From NCBI GenBank assembly GCA_035651815.1, contig DASRFB010000029.1:1-31934 (forward strand): a stretch of 31,934 bases of DNA. The letters run 5' to 3'. The notes under the pieces were generated by a model that searched no databases, had not been told where the DNA came from, and was given only the letters and a program-made list of their open reading frames with translations. This DNA comes from VBDM01 sp035651815 (GTDB lineage: Bacteria; Pseudomonadota; Gammaproteobacteria; Burkholderiales; SG8-39). The position numbers and the translations under genes are program-made. This document shows positions 1 through 7,528 of this stretch, one piece after another (position 1 is the first letter of the stretch; each line of letters opens with the position of its first letter).

Positions 1-147
1 GTAGATGCGCGCGGGAAGCGCGAAGCGGCGGCCTTCGAACTCGCTGCGGACGCGGAAGTCGAGATAAAACGTGAACCCCGCGGCGACGAGGAGCAGCGAG
101 AGCAGGGCGAAGCGCAGGAGGCGCCAGGGGAGGTGCAGGCGGGGCAT
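1..147 (-). CDS. mrcB: Penicillin-binding protein 1B, N-terminal fragment
   Basis: The first 49 codons of a minus-strand gene run off the left edge. The ATG is at 145-147. The translation has a short basic N-terminus (MPRLHLPWR), a hydrophobic segment at about residues 10-29, then YLDFRVRSEFEGRRFALPAR. Single-pass membrane anchors followed by D-x-R-V-x-x-x-F-E-G-x-R-x-x-L-P-A-R are characteristic of class A PBP1B proteins, where this stretch precedes the UB2H domain. PBP1B is a bifunctional peptidoglycan glycosyltransferase/transpeptidase acting in the periplasm. The catalytic domains lie outside the window, so the call rests on the N-terminal signature alone. Confidence 0.72.
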   Translation of the reverse strand, partial: MPRLHLPWRLLRFALLSLLLVAAGFTFYLDFRVRSEFEGRRFALPARIY

Positions 148-271
148 GGCGGGATTTTACTTGCTGTGACGATTCGAAGTGATTGCAGGCAGTCCGCCGA
201 GGGCGATGCGCTACGTCCGAACGGGCGATGAGTTATCGATCCGAGCGTCGTTCCTGGGCGACAATAGAGCC

Positions 272-586
272 ATGGAACAAACCACGAGGGAACCCAAGCG
301 CGCGGAGATCGAGGCTCTCCCCGGGCCGACGCTGCTCGAATTTGGCACGTCCTGGTGCGGCCACTGCCGCCGCGCGCAGCCAATGATCGCGCAGGCGCTC
401 GCGGCGCATCCCGAAGTGCGGCGCATCAAGGTCGAGGACGCGAGCGGCAAGCGGCTGGGACGATCGTTCGGCGTGAAGCTCTGGCCGACGCTGGTCTTTC
501 TCAAGGACGGGACGGAAGTCCGGAAGCTGGTGCGGCCGACCGAGGTCGACGAAATCGAGAAGGCGCTGGCGCAGATCGACGGCTAG
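272..586 (+). CDS. Thioredoxin-family protein with a CGHC active site
   Basis: This 104-residue protein has one thioredoxin fold. The active site is in the context SWCGHCRRAQP at about residues 28-38, and the cis-proline motif is KLWPTLVFLKDG. The dipeptide between the cysteines is Gly-His, as in protein disulfide isomerases, rather than the Gly-Pro of classical thioredoxin, which usually implies a more oxidising redox potential. No signal peptide is visible, so it is probably cytoplasmic. The reading frame stays open upstream to 179, but the ATG at 272 gives the normal family length and starts just before the fold. No clear Shine-Dalgarno sequence precedes it. The stop abuts a dispersed repeat at 587. 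It is convergent with the glycosyltransferase gene. Confidence 0.85.
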   Translation: MEQTTREPKRAEIEALPGPTLLEFGTSWCGHCRRAQPMIAQALAAHPEVRRIKVEDASGKRLGRSFGVKLWPTLVFLKDGTEVRKLVRPTEVDEIEKALAQIDG

Positions 587-624
587 AAAAGCAGATTCTT
601 CGTCGCTGCGCTCCTCAGAATGAC
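587..624 (+). repeat. Dispersed 38-bp repeat, copy 1 (ATTCT/AGAAT type)
   Basis: Runs from AAAAGCAG to GATGAC-type end (here GAATGAC). It contains 5-bp complementary arms ATTCT and AGAAT around a 17-nt loop. It occupies nearly all of the spacer between the thioredoxin stop (586) and the glycosyltransferase stop codon (630-632). Related copies are at 1361, 2083, 29664 and 29720. Confidence 0.9.
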
Positions 625-629
625 GAGCG

Positions 630-1352
630 TTAGTCGCGCCGGCCGTCGTACCAGGGAAAGCAGCTCTCGCGGCGGCGCAGGCTGCGGCCGCCGGTCAGGA
701 TCAGCTTCGCTCCGAAAGCGAGCAGCTCGCCCCAGCGGTAGAGCTTCACCTTGCGGCCGCTCGTGACGATGGGATTGCGGTGCAGGATGACGATCGTGCG
801 GCGCGCGCCGCGGGCGAGACGCTTCAGTCGCCGGAACAGGTCGATCTCCTCGGCGGCGTAGAGCTCGGTGCTGAAGCCGCCCACGGCGCGGAACGCCGCG
901 GTCTCGCAGAAGATGAAGGAGCCCGCGGCCCACTTCGCGGTGCGGCTGACGGCGTTCCACGCGCCGACGGCTAGCCGCACGCTCGCGCGCGGATCATCGT
1001 ATTTCACGGTGGCGCCGCCGGCGATGCAGCGGCCGGCGGCGATCTGCGTCCGAACCTCGCCGAACAGCTCCGGCGACGGATGCGAATCGGCATCGACGAA
1101 GACGAGCCACTCGCCGCTCGCGCGCGCCGCGCCCGCGTTGCGCGCGCGCGAGATCTGGTTGACCGGCTCGAACACGACGCTCGCGCCCGCTTCGCGCGCG
1201 ATCTGCGCGGTGCGGTCGGTCGAGTTGTTGTCGCAGACGACGAGCTCGGTGTCCCAGCCGCCGAAGGCCGCCGACGCGCTCCGCACGCGGGCGAGCGTTT
1301 CGGGGAGCAGGCGCTCTTCGTTGAACGCGGGGACGACGATGGAGATCTTCAT
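630..1352 (-). CDS. Family 2 glycosyltransferase
   Basis: The 240-residue protein begins MKISIVVPAFNEERLLPETL, the classical GT2 (GT-A fold) N-terminus. A nucleotide-sugar-binding segment follows (VVCDNNSTDRTAQIAREAG), then the metal-binding DxD-type motif D87-A-D89 in VFVDADSHP. An acidic motif at about residues 168-171 (EEIDL) fits the usual position of the catalytic base. It should transfer a sugar from an activated donor at the cytoplasmic face. No membrane segment is convincing, and the acceptor cannot be told. The ATG at 1350-1352 is chosen because the frame upstream runs only through repeat and yceH antisense sequence. It lies downstream of yceH on the same strand, separated by a repeat-filled spacer. 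Confidence 0.85.
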   Translation of the reverse strand: MKISIVVPAFNEERLLPETLARVRSASAAFGGWDTELVVCDNNSTDRTAQIAREAGASVVFEPVNQISRARNAGAARASGEWLVFVDADSHPSPELFGEVRTQIAAGRCIAGGATVKYDDPRASVRLAVGAWNAVSRTAKWAAGSFIFCETAAFRAVGGFSTELYAAEEIDLFRRLKRLARGARRTIVILHRNPIVTSGRKVKLYRWGELLAFGAKLILTGGRSLRRRESCFPWYDGRRD

Positions 1353-1360
1353 AGTCGATA

Positions 1361-1400
1361 GAAAAGCAGATCCTTCGTCGCTGCGCTCCTCAGGATGACG
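1361..1400 (+). repeat. Dispersed repeat, copy 2 (ATCCT/AGGAT type)
   Basis: Nearly identical to copy 1, but both arms are changed together: ATCCT pairs with AGGAT around the same 17-nt loop. It lies between yceH and the glycosyltransferase gene, which are both on the minus strand. Confidence 0.9.
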
Positions 1401-1401
1401 G

Positions 1402-1415
1402 TTCCTCGGGATGAC
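1402..1415 (+). repeat. Partial dispersed repeat (copy 2b)
   Basis: A truncated second unit, TTCCTCGGGATGAC, directly follows copy 2. It preserves only the GATGAC-end of the element. Its end is 2 nt from the yceH stop codon (1418-1420). Confidence 0.6.
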
Positions 1416-1417
1416 GG

Positions 1418-2065
1418 TTAGCGCTTGATGCCGAGCTCCTGCGCGATGCGTCCGACCAGGCCCTTGAGCTGCTCGACGTCGCTCTCGAGCCTGGCGACGT
1501 TCGCCTTCAGGGCTGCGACTTCTCCGAGCGACGCGTCGGCGGCCGGCCTCTCCGGCGCGGCGGGCGCGTCGGCCGCCGGCGCGCCCGAGAGCAGGTGTGA
1601 CCACCGGCTCTCCCGCGACCCGGGCAGGCGCGGCAGCTCGAGCGCGAGCGAGCGTCCCGCGAGGTCCTTCAGCGCTGCCTCGACCGCCGGGATGCTCTCG
1701 AAATGGTGCAGCCGCTCGCACGCGATGCGCAGCTCCCCGGCGGTCTGCGGCCCGCGCAGCATGAGCGCCGTCAGCACGGCGAGCGCCTCGGGCCCGAGCT
1801 GAAGCACGCGCTCGACGTTGTGCGCGTAGCGCGCGACGCGTCCGCCGCTCGACTCGATCACGAGGCTGTAGCGCTTCAGGCTGTCGAGCGCGGCCTGCAC
1901 CTCGGCCTCGCCCGCGTCCATCACGGGATCGCGGCTCGTCTTCTGGTTGCAGCCGGAGACGAGGCTGTTCAGCGTCAGCGGATACGCGTCGGGGACGGTG
2001 CGTTGCTTCTCGGCGAGCGTGCCGAGGACGCGGGTCTCGATGAGGGACAAGGTTGGGAGAGACAT
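1418..2065 (-). CDS. yceH: YceH-family protein (DUF480/UPF0502)
   Basis: This 215-residue protein starts MSLPTLSLIETRVLGTLAEK and has the YceH family core: paired winged-helix domains with TVPDAYPLTLNSLVSGCNQK near residues 23-42 and the conserved SSGGRVARYAHNVE stretch at about residues 72-85. The C-terminal 55 residues include an Ala/Pro linker and a predicted coiled coil (EVAALKANVARLESDVEQLK). The family is common in proteobacteria, and its molecular role is not established. Length matches the family. The ATG at 2065 directly precedes the conserved N-terminus. It lies between two dispersed repeats in a minus-strand series with the MFS and glycosyltransferase genes. Confidence 0.92.
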   Translation of the reverse strand: MSLPTLSLIETRVLGTLAEKQRTVPDAYPLTLNSLVSGCNQKTSRDPVMDAGEAEVQAALDSLKRYSLVIESSGGRVARYAHNVERVLQLGPEALAVLTALMLRGPQTAGELRIACERLHHFESIPAVEAALKDLAGRSLALELPRLPGSRESRWSHLLSGAPAADAPAAPERPAADASLGEVAALKANVARLESDVEQLKGLVGRIAQELGIKR

Positions 2066-2082
2066 CGGAACATCATAGCGAG

Positions 2083-2120
2083 AAAAGCAGATCCTTCGTC
2101 GCCTGGCTCCTCAGGATGAC
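2083..2120 (+). repeat. Dispersed repeat, copy 3 (ATCCT/AGGAT type)
   Basis: A 38-bp copy differing from copy 2 only in the loop (CGCCTGG for CGCTGCG). Its GATGAC end lies 3 nt from the MFS stop codon (2124-2126), and it fills most of the MFS-yceH spacer. Confidence 0.9.
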
Positions 2121-2123
2121 AGG

Positions 2124-3629
2124 TCAGCCGCCGGTGCCCGTCCTGCGCTCGGGCTCGCCCGGCCGCCTTTTCGACACGAGCCGCCGCTCGAGCAGCCGCC
2201 CGAATGCGCTCAGGTTCCCGAGCAGACCGCCGATCGACGAGATCTGGTTCACGGTCCGCATCGCCTCGAGCGCGAACTGCTGCATGACGACGCGCTCGCT
2301 GTGCTCCTCGCCCTCGCTCACGCGCGACAGCGCGTGAGCGGCGTACAGGCCGAGCGCGGCGGAGACGGCGAACAGGAACTCCCAATGGGCGAAGGCGACG
2401 ACCCTGAACTCGCCGGTGCGCGCGGCCGAGCCCCAGCGGACGAGCAGCTCGAGGTGCGCAGCCTCGAACCATTGCGCGAGCGCGCCGCCGAGGATCGGCG
2501 CGAGCCCGCCCGAGACGGAGGCGACCAGGCTGATCGCGGCGAGGTAGGCGGTGCCCTGGCCCTGCGGCGCGAGCTTCAGGCCGATGTTGCCCGCGGCGAG
2601 CGCGATGCCGCCCGCCGCGGCTCCCATGACGATGTGGACCACGTAGAGCAGGACGAGCGTGAGCTCGCGGTGCGCGGGCAGCGCGGCGAACACGAGCCCC
2701 AGCACGCAGCCGAAGTAGACCGGGAGCGCCGCGGCGAGCACCGCCTTGTTCGTCAGCCGGTCGGAGAGCCGGCCCCACAGGTACAGCGTGAGCGCGTTCG
2801 CGACCTGGCTCGCGACCCACAGCGTCGTCACGGTCGAGAGCGAGTAGCCGAGCTGGCGCATGAGGTAGACGGTGAGGAACGGCGCCGAGAGGTTCGACGC
2901 GAAGTTCCACGCGCCCATGAACACGAGCACCCGCCGGAAGTTGCGGTCGACGAAGGGCGAGCGCATCTTCGCGAGCACCGACTCGTGCGGCCCGGCGCTC
3001 GCCATCACGGGCTCGGGCACGCGCGTCAGGAACCACGAGCTGACGAATCCCGCGATGCCCGCGAGCGCGAAGGTCAGCGAGTACGCGCGCAGATGCTCGC
3101 CCCACGGCCAGTGATCGACGATCAGGCCCGCGGCGAGCGACCCGATGCAGGCGAGCGAGGTCGCGAAGAACAGGCGGCGCGCGAAGAACTGTCCCAGCCC
3201 CTCGCGCGGCAGCAGCTGGTGCAGCCAGGAGTTGAACGAGCAGCCGGCGACCGAGCCGAGGACGGTGATGAGCAGCTGCGCCGACACGAGCAGCGGCAGC
3301 CGCCCGGGCGCCGCGATCCACGGCACGATCGCGAGCCCGAAGATGAGGCCGCGCGCGACGGTCGCCGCCGCCACCGTGATGCGGCGCCGCTCGCGCACGC
3401 GCTCGATCAAGGCGATCGAGGGCAGCTGCACCGCCTGCGCCGCGAACGGGATCGAGGCGAGCAGCCCGATCACGAGCGCGCCCGCGTCGAGCGCGACCGC
3501 GAAGCCAGCGAGGACGACGCCGCCGTAGAGCGCTCCGCACACGCTCGCCCACGCCGCGTCCTGCACCAGCGCGCGCTTTCCGCGCTCGATGTCGGCGGCG
3601 GTGACGACGGCGTCGGGGCGCAGGCTCAT
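2124..3629 (-). CDS. Major facilitator superfamily transporter
   Basis: The 501-residue polytopic protein has about 11-12 hydrophobic segments between residues 25 and 430. Cytoplasmic-loop motifs typical of MFS carriers are visible, such as IERVRERRR after the second helix and LWGRLSDRLTNK, which resembles motif A (G-x-x-x-D-R-x-x-x-R/K), in the second half. The C-terminal ~70 residues are hydrophilic and basic. Substrate cannot be assigned. The frame is open far upstream, but the ATG at 3627-3629 is chosen because everything before it is antisense to the sensor kinase gene. It is divergent from that gene, with 120 bp between, and upstream of yceH on the same strand. Confidence 0.85.
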   Translation of the reverse strand: MSLRPDAVVTAADIERGKRALVQDAAWASVCGALYGGVVLAGFAVALDAGALVIGLLASIPFAAQAVQLPSIALIERVRERRRITVAAATVARGLIFGLAIVPWIAAPGRLPLLVSAQLLITVLGSVAGCSFNSWLHQLLPREGLGQFFARRLFFATSLACIGSLAAGLIVDHWPWGEHLRAYSLTFALAGIAGFVSSWFLTRVPEPVMASAGPHESVLAKMRSPFVDRNFRRVLVFMGAWNFASNLSAPFLTVYLMRQLGYSLSTVTTLWVASQVANALTLYLWGRLSDRLTNKAVLAAALPVYFGCVLGLVFAALPAHRELTLVLLYVVHIVMGAAAGGIALAAGNIGLKLAPQGQGTAYLAAISLVASVSGGLAPILGGALAQWFEAAHLELLVRWGSAARTGEFRVVAFAHWEFLFAVSAALGLYAAHALSRVSEGEEHSERVVMQQFALEAMRTVNQISSIGGLLGNLSAFGRLLERRLVSKRRPGEPERRTGTGG

Positions 3630-3749
3630 GGCGAGACACGGAGTATGCCGGAGCCCGGGGATGGCCTGCTCGGCCGCCGGGCATAGACCGGTCGAACCCC
3701 GCGGCGCCGGCGGCCGGAACTCCGGCACGGCCGGCGCAGTCCGCCACTT

Positions 3750-5357
3750 ATGGCGGAAATCGAAACCGAGCGGGAATCGCTGGAGCGCGAGCTCGCGGCG
3801 GCGCGCGCGGACGCGGCCGACGCGCGCCGGAACCTCGCGGAAGCCGAGCGGCGCGTCGCCCAGCTCGACGCCGTGCTCGACGCGATGCCCCACGCCGTCT
3901 ACATCGGCGACGCGTACGGCATCTGGCGCGCGAACACGGAGGCGCTCCACATGCTGGGCGCATCGTCGCTCGACGACCTGAACGACAACATCGGCAACCT
4001 GGGCGCGAAGTTCCGTGTCCGCCGCCAGCGCGAGGGCGACGTCGTCCCGCCGGAGCAGCTGCCGTTCTCGCGCGCGCTCGGCGGCACGCCGGCGCACCTC
4101 GACACCTGGGCGACGCGCCTCGACACCGGCGAGGACGTCTACATCGGCGGGCACTCGGCTCCCGTGCGTCTCGAAGGCGAGACGATCGGCGCGGTCGCCG
4201 TCAACGTCGATCTCACGCAGCGCGTGGTCATCGAGGAGCAGCTACGCGCCGCGGATCGGCGCAAGGACGACTTTCTCGCGATGCTCGCGCACGAGCTGCG
4301 CAATCCGCTCGCCCCGATCCGCAACGCGGCGCACATCCTGCGGCTCGACCCCGAGGGCAGCGAGCGCGTGCGCCAGGCGGCTGCCATCATCGCGCGGCAG
4401 GTGGATCACATGACCGATCTGGTCGACGACCTCCTCGACGTGTCGCGCGTCACGCGCGGGCTCGTCACCCTCGACAAGCAGGTCGTCGACGCGCGCGAGG
4501 TCATCGCCGCGGCGGTGGAGCAGACGGCGGGGCTGGTGCAGACGCGGCGTCATCGCGTCGAGATCCGCGCGCCCGAGCCGGCCTTCGTCTGCGGCGACCG
4601 GACCCGCCTCGTGCAGATCATCACCAACCTGCTCGCCAACGCGGCGAAGTTCACGTCCGAAGGCGGCCTCATCCGGGTCGACGTGTCGGGCGACGAGCGC
4701 TGCGTCGCCCTGACGGTCGCGGACAACGGCTCCGGGATCCGCGCCGAGCTGCTGCCGCACGTGTTCGAGCCGTTCACGCAGGAGGAGCGCCCGGTCGACC
4801 GCTCGCAGGGCGGCCTGGGCCTCGGGCTCGCGCTGGTGCGCAGCCTGGTCGAGCTGCATCAAGGGAAGGTCACGGTGAGCAGCGAGGGTCCGGGGCGCGG
4901 CGCCGAGTTCACCGTGTCGCTGCCGCGATATTCCGAGTCCGGCGCGCCGGCGGGTGCGCGCGCCGCGTCCTCCCGGGGCGATGCCGTCCCGCGCGGCGCG
5001 CTCGACGTGCTGGTCGTCGACGACAACGCCGACGCCGCCGACTCGCTCGCCGCGGTGCTCCGCGCCGACGGGCACCACGTGCACGTCGAGCACGGCGCAA
5101 AAGCGGCGCTCGAGTACGCCGCGGCCTCGCCGCCGCGGGTGCTGCTGCTCGACATCGGGCTGCCGGACATGGACGGCTACGAGCTCGCGCGGCGGATGCG
5201 CGCGCTCGCGCCCACGCGCGGCGCGCTGCTCGTGGCGCTCACCGGCTACGGCCAGGCCGGGGACCGCGAGCGCTCGCAGGCGGCGGGCTTCGATTTCCAC
5301 CTCGTCAAGCCCGCCGACCCCGCGCGGATCACGGAGCTGCTCGCCGACCTCGCATGA
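3750..5357 (+). CDS. Hybrid sensor histidine kinase with PAS and receiver domains
   Basis: This 535-residue protein has no membrane segment and is probably cytoplasmic. Domains in order: an N-terminal coiled coil (about 1-40), a PAS domain (about 41-160), HisKA with phospho-acceptor H181 in AHELRNPLAP, HATPase_c with N box NLLANAAKF (about 293-301), G1 box ADNGSGI (324-330), F box VFEPF and G2 box GGLGLGLA, then a linker and a C-terminal receiver domain (about 418-535) with acidic pocket VVDDN, phospho-acceptor D468 and K520. All catalytic residues are present. The signal sensed by the PAS domain and the output partner are unknown, and no separate response regulator gene is adjacent. It ends 3 bp before the convergent DUF3047 gene. 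Confidence 0.93.
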   Translation: MAEIETERESLERELAAARADAADARRNLAEAERRVAQLDAVLDAMPHAVYIGDAYGIWRANTEALHMLGASSLDDLNDNIGNLGAKFRVRRQREGDVVPPEQLPFSRALGGTPAHLDTWATRLDTGEDVYIGGHSAPVRLEGETIGAVAVNVDLTQRVVIEEQLRAADRRKDDFLAMLAHELRNPLAPIRNAAHILRLDPEGSERVRQAAAIIARQVDHMTDLVDDLLDVSRVTRGLVTLDKQVVDAREVIAAAVEQTAGLVQTRRHRVEIRAPEPAFVCGDRTRLVQIITNLLANAAKFTSEGGLIRVDVSGDERCVALTVADNGSGIRAELLPHVFEPFTQEERPVDRSQGGLGLGLALVRSLVELHQGKVTVSSEGPGRGAEFTVSLPRYSESGAPAGARAASSRGDAVPRGALDVLVVDDNADAADSLAAVLRADGHHVHVEHGAKAALEYAAASPPRVLLLDIGLPDMDGYELARRMRALAPTRGALLVALTGYGQAGDRERSQAAGFDFHLVKPADPARITELLADLA

Positions 5358-5360
5358 GGA

Positions 5361-6140
5361 TCACTTCTCCGGGCGCAGGGTGATGTCGCCGTACAGCGTG
5401 CGCGCCTGCGCGCGCGAGTTGTCGGTGTCCGACATCACGCCGACCGCGACGATGTCCCACGGGTCCTCGCCGAAGGCGCGGCGGTAGTCCTCGACGATGT
5501 TGCGCCGGAACTCGCGCCACTCGCCGACGCTGCCGCCGTCGACCACGATCATCTGGATCTTGCTCGTGTAGTTGCTCGCGGCCACGGTTTCGACCGGCGC
5601 GTCGTTCGCCCAGACGTACATGAGCATCGCGTACGGCAGCCTCGAGCCGGTGAGCGACTTGTACATCTGCGCGGTGAAGCGCTCGCCGATGTCGAGCCGG
5701 CTCACGTCGCCGTGAAAGCAGATCACCAGCCGCGCCGGCGAGTCGTCGCGCGCGGGGAGGCGCGGGTCGGAGTGCGCGGGCGCGCGCAGCACGCGCCATC
5801 GCCACTCGACGACGGGGTAGCGCGCGGGATCGATCCGGATGCGCCGGTACAACCCGGACGCCGCGCCCTCCGCCGTGGCCTCGAGCGCCACGCCGGCGTT
5901 GGCATCAATCAGCCGGTAATGCGTCGGCTTGGCGGAAGGCGAGACGACGAAGGGCTCCCAGGACCGCGGCGGCGTGCCGACGCGCTCGGCGGAGAAGCGC
6001 GCCGCCGCGACCTGCGGGCCGCTCTGGAGCGGAAACTCGGCGACGATCGCGGTCGAGGCGAGCAGCGGCTCGGCCGTGTGGACGCAGCCGGCGACCGCCG
6101 CCGCGCACGCGAGCGCTGCCCCGATTCGGACGATGTTCAC
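5361..6140 (-). CDS. DUF3047-domain lipoprotein
   Basis: The 259-residue protein has a lipoprotein signal peptide: hydrophobic N-terminus with lipobox AVAGC, so C19 would be the lipidated residue. The rest matches the DUF3047 family, including YRRIRIDPARYPVVEWRWRV around residues 100, the SPARLVICFHGD segment and LMYVWAND. The family is widespread in proteobacteria, and its function is not known. The anchor implies an envelope location. It converges with the hybrid kinase gene (3-bp gap) and diverges from the enolase-superfamily gene across 58 bp. Confidence 0.85.
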   Translation of the reverse strand: MNIVRIGAALACAAAVAGCVHTAEPLLASTAIVAEFPLQSGPQVAAARFSAERVGTPPRSWEPFVVSPSAKPTHYRLIDANAGVALEATAEGAASGLYRRIRIDPARYPVVEWRWRVLRAPAHSDPRLPARDDSPARLVICFHGDVSRLDIGERFTAQMYKSLTGSRLPYAMLMYVWANDAPVETVAASNYTSKIQMIVVDGGSVGEWREFRRNIVEDYRRAFGEDPWDIVAVGVMSDTDNSRAQARTLYGDITLRPEK

Positions 6141-6186
6141 GGGCCGAGACTTTACTGCATGGCGCCGCCCGGCTCCAAGCTTCGGC

Positions 6187-6192
6187 TAAACT
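6187..6192 (+). promoter_or_regulatory. Putative -10 box for the enolase-superfamily gene
   Basis: TAAACT in the context CGGCTAAACT is followed 6 nt later by the GTG start at 6199. The start has no Shine-Dalgarno sequence. If the box is used, transcription would begin at or beside the start codon, giving a leaderless message. No good -35 hexamer is visible. The same CGGCTAA context occurs at 7362 and 13194. Confidence 0.35.
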
Positions 6193-6198
6193 GCCCGC

Positions 6199-7332
6199 GT
6201 GAAAATCACGCATCTCGAGGTCCACATCCTGCGCGCGCCCGACGCCGGGCGTCCGCACTGGGTCAGCCACTTCATCGTCCCCAAGGCGAACGAGATCCTG
6301 GTGCGCGTGCGCACCGACCAGGGCATCGAGGGGATCGGCCTCGCGACCAGCTACACCCCCATCCAGGCCGCGATCCACGCGTTCCGGACCGGGATCGCGG
6401 ACCTCGTCGTCGGCGCCGACGCGCTCGCGCCCGAGCGTCTCTACCAGAAGCTGTTCGCGCTCACCTGGCAGCGGCTCGCGCACGAGAAGCAGTGGACCCG
6501 CGAGGCGATCGTCCGGATCTCGGCGGCGGTCGACATCGCGATGTGGGACATCGTCGGCAAGGCGGCGAAGCTGCCGCTGTACCGCCTGTTCGGCGGCTAC
6601 CGCAAGATGGTTCCGTGCTACGTCACCTGCGCGTACTACCGCGACGGCAAGACGCTCTCGGAGCTGCGCGACGAAATGCAGATGCTCGCGGCCCAGGGGC
6701 ACCACGGCTTCAAGGCGAAGGCGGGCGGCCTGCCGCTCAAGGAAGATCTCGAGCGCCTGGCGCTCGTGCGCGAGGTGATCGGCCCCGGACGCGATCTCAT
6801 GGTCGACGTCAACCGCGGCTGGGACCTCGCGACCGCCATCGAGGGCGCGCGCCTGCTCGAGCCGCTCAACCCTCGCTGGCTCGAGGAGCCCGTGCGCTGG
6901 GCCGACGACCGGCGCGAGCTGAAGCTGCTCGCGCAGAAGACGCGCATCCCGCTCTCGGCCGGGGAAAGCGAGCTCACCGCGTACGGCTGCCGCGCGCTGC
7001 TCGAGGAAGGCGCGATCCAGATCCTGCAGTTCGACTGCACCATGATGGGCGGCTTTACCGAGGGCCGCAAGCTCGCCGCGCTTTGCGAGATGAACCACGT
7101 CCAGGTCGCCCCGCACCACGACTGCTTCGTCCACGCGCACCTGGTCGCGGCGAGCCCTGCCGGCGTGATCGTCGAGTCGTTCACCGATCCCGAGCGCGAT
7201 CCGCTGCAGGCTGAGCTGTTCGAGGATCCGCCGGCGATCGCCGACGGCCATCTCACGCTGAAGGAGCAGCCCGGCCTCGGGCTCACGCTCTCGGAGAAGG
7301 CGCTGAAGAAATTCGGCGAGAAGATTCTCTAG
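6199..7332 (+). CDS. Mandelate racemase/muconate lactonizing enzyme family protein
   Basis: The 377-residue protein is a full-length enolase-superfamily member. The N-terminal capping domain covers about residues 1-125 and the barrel the rest. Catalytic-site residues are visible: the K172-A-K174 pair in FKAKAG, metal ligands D203 (MVDVNRGWD), E229 (WLEEPVRW) and E256 (SAGESE), then D279 and His306/His307 in APHHD, a plausible Asp-His dyad. That pattern fits the mandelate-racemase subgroup, mostly acid-sugar dehydratases or racemases using Mg2+ to stabilise an enolate. The substrate cannot be read from the sequence. It begins with GTG. The neighbouring Bug receptor suggests coupled uptake and catabolism of a carboxylic acid. 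Confidence 0.9.
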   Translation: MKITHLEVHILRAPDAGRPHWVSHFIVPKANEILVRVRTDQGIEGIGLATSYTPIQAAIHAFRTGIADLVVGADALAPERLYQKLFALTWQRLAHEKQWTREAIVRISAAVDIAMWDIVGKAAKLPLYRLFGGYRKMVPCYVTCAYYRDGKTLSELRDEMQMLAAQGHHGFKAKAGGLPLKEDLERLALVREVIGPGRDLMVDVNRGWDLATAIEGARLLEPLNPRWLEEPVRWADDRRELKLLAQKTRIPLSAGESELTAYGCRALLEEGAIQILQFDCTMMGGFTEGRKLAALCEMNHVQVAPHHDCFVHAHLVAASPAGVIVESFTDPERDPLQAELFEDPPAIADGHLTLKEQPGLGLTLSEKALKKFGEKIL

Positions 7333-7361
7333 GCGCCCGCGCCAAAGCCCGCGCTTCCGGC

Positions 7362-7367
7362 TAAACT
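7362..7367 (+). promoter_or_regulatory. Putative -10 box before the small basic ORF
   Basis: TAAACT in CTTCCGGCTAAACT almost repeats the element at 6181-6192. It would place a transcript start about 25 nt ahead of the ORF at 7399, suggesting a second promoter inside the cluster. No -35 is convincing. Confidence 0.3.
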
Positions 7368-7398
7368 CGTCGCCGTCCATTTCGGCACCGGAGGCGGT

Positions 7399-7515
7399 AT
7401 GACGCACGCGAGCATGCTCAAGGCCAGGCGAAGGAACCAGGCGCGCAAGAAGGAGATCCACAGGCTCGAGAAGGCGCGCAAGAAGGTCGCGCGCAAGACC
7501 GCCACGAAGAAATGA
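7399..7515 (+). CDS. Small highly basic peptide (38 aa), function unknown
   Basis: A short ORF begins with ATG after GGAGG at 7390-7394 and ends with TGA at 7513-7515. The peptide starts MTHASMLKARRRNQARKK and is dominated by Lys, Arg and Ala, with a helix-forming pattern and no Cys, Trp, Phe or Tyr. Such composition suits binding to nucleic acid or ribosome. It lies in the 196-nt gap between the enolase-superfamily gene and the Bug receptor gene and is followed 13 nt later by the receptor's ATG. Placement, ribosome binding site and non-random composition argue that it is real. A role as a translated leader for the receptor gene is an alternative. Confidence 0.55.
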   Translation: MTHASMLKARRRNQARKKEIHRLEKARKKVARKTATKK

Positions 7516-7528
7516 CGGGAGAAGATCG

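Noticed and set aside
587..2120. CRISPR array
   Set aside because: Copies are far apart, lie in intergenic gaps between genes, have no spacer series and no cas genes.
2301..3686. 461-codon plus-strand open frame antisense to the MFS gene
   Set aside because: Composition is Arg/Asp/Glu/His-rich low complexity, as expected for a shadow in GC-rich DNA, while the opposite strand has clear membrane helices.
5905..7461. 518-codon minus-strand frame antisense to the enolase-superfamily gene
   Set aside because: No recognisable motif; the opposite strand encodes a complete enolase-superfamily active site.
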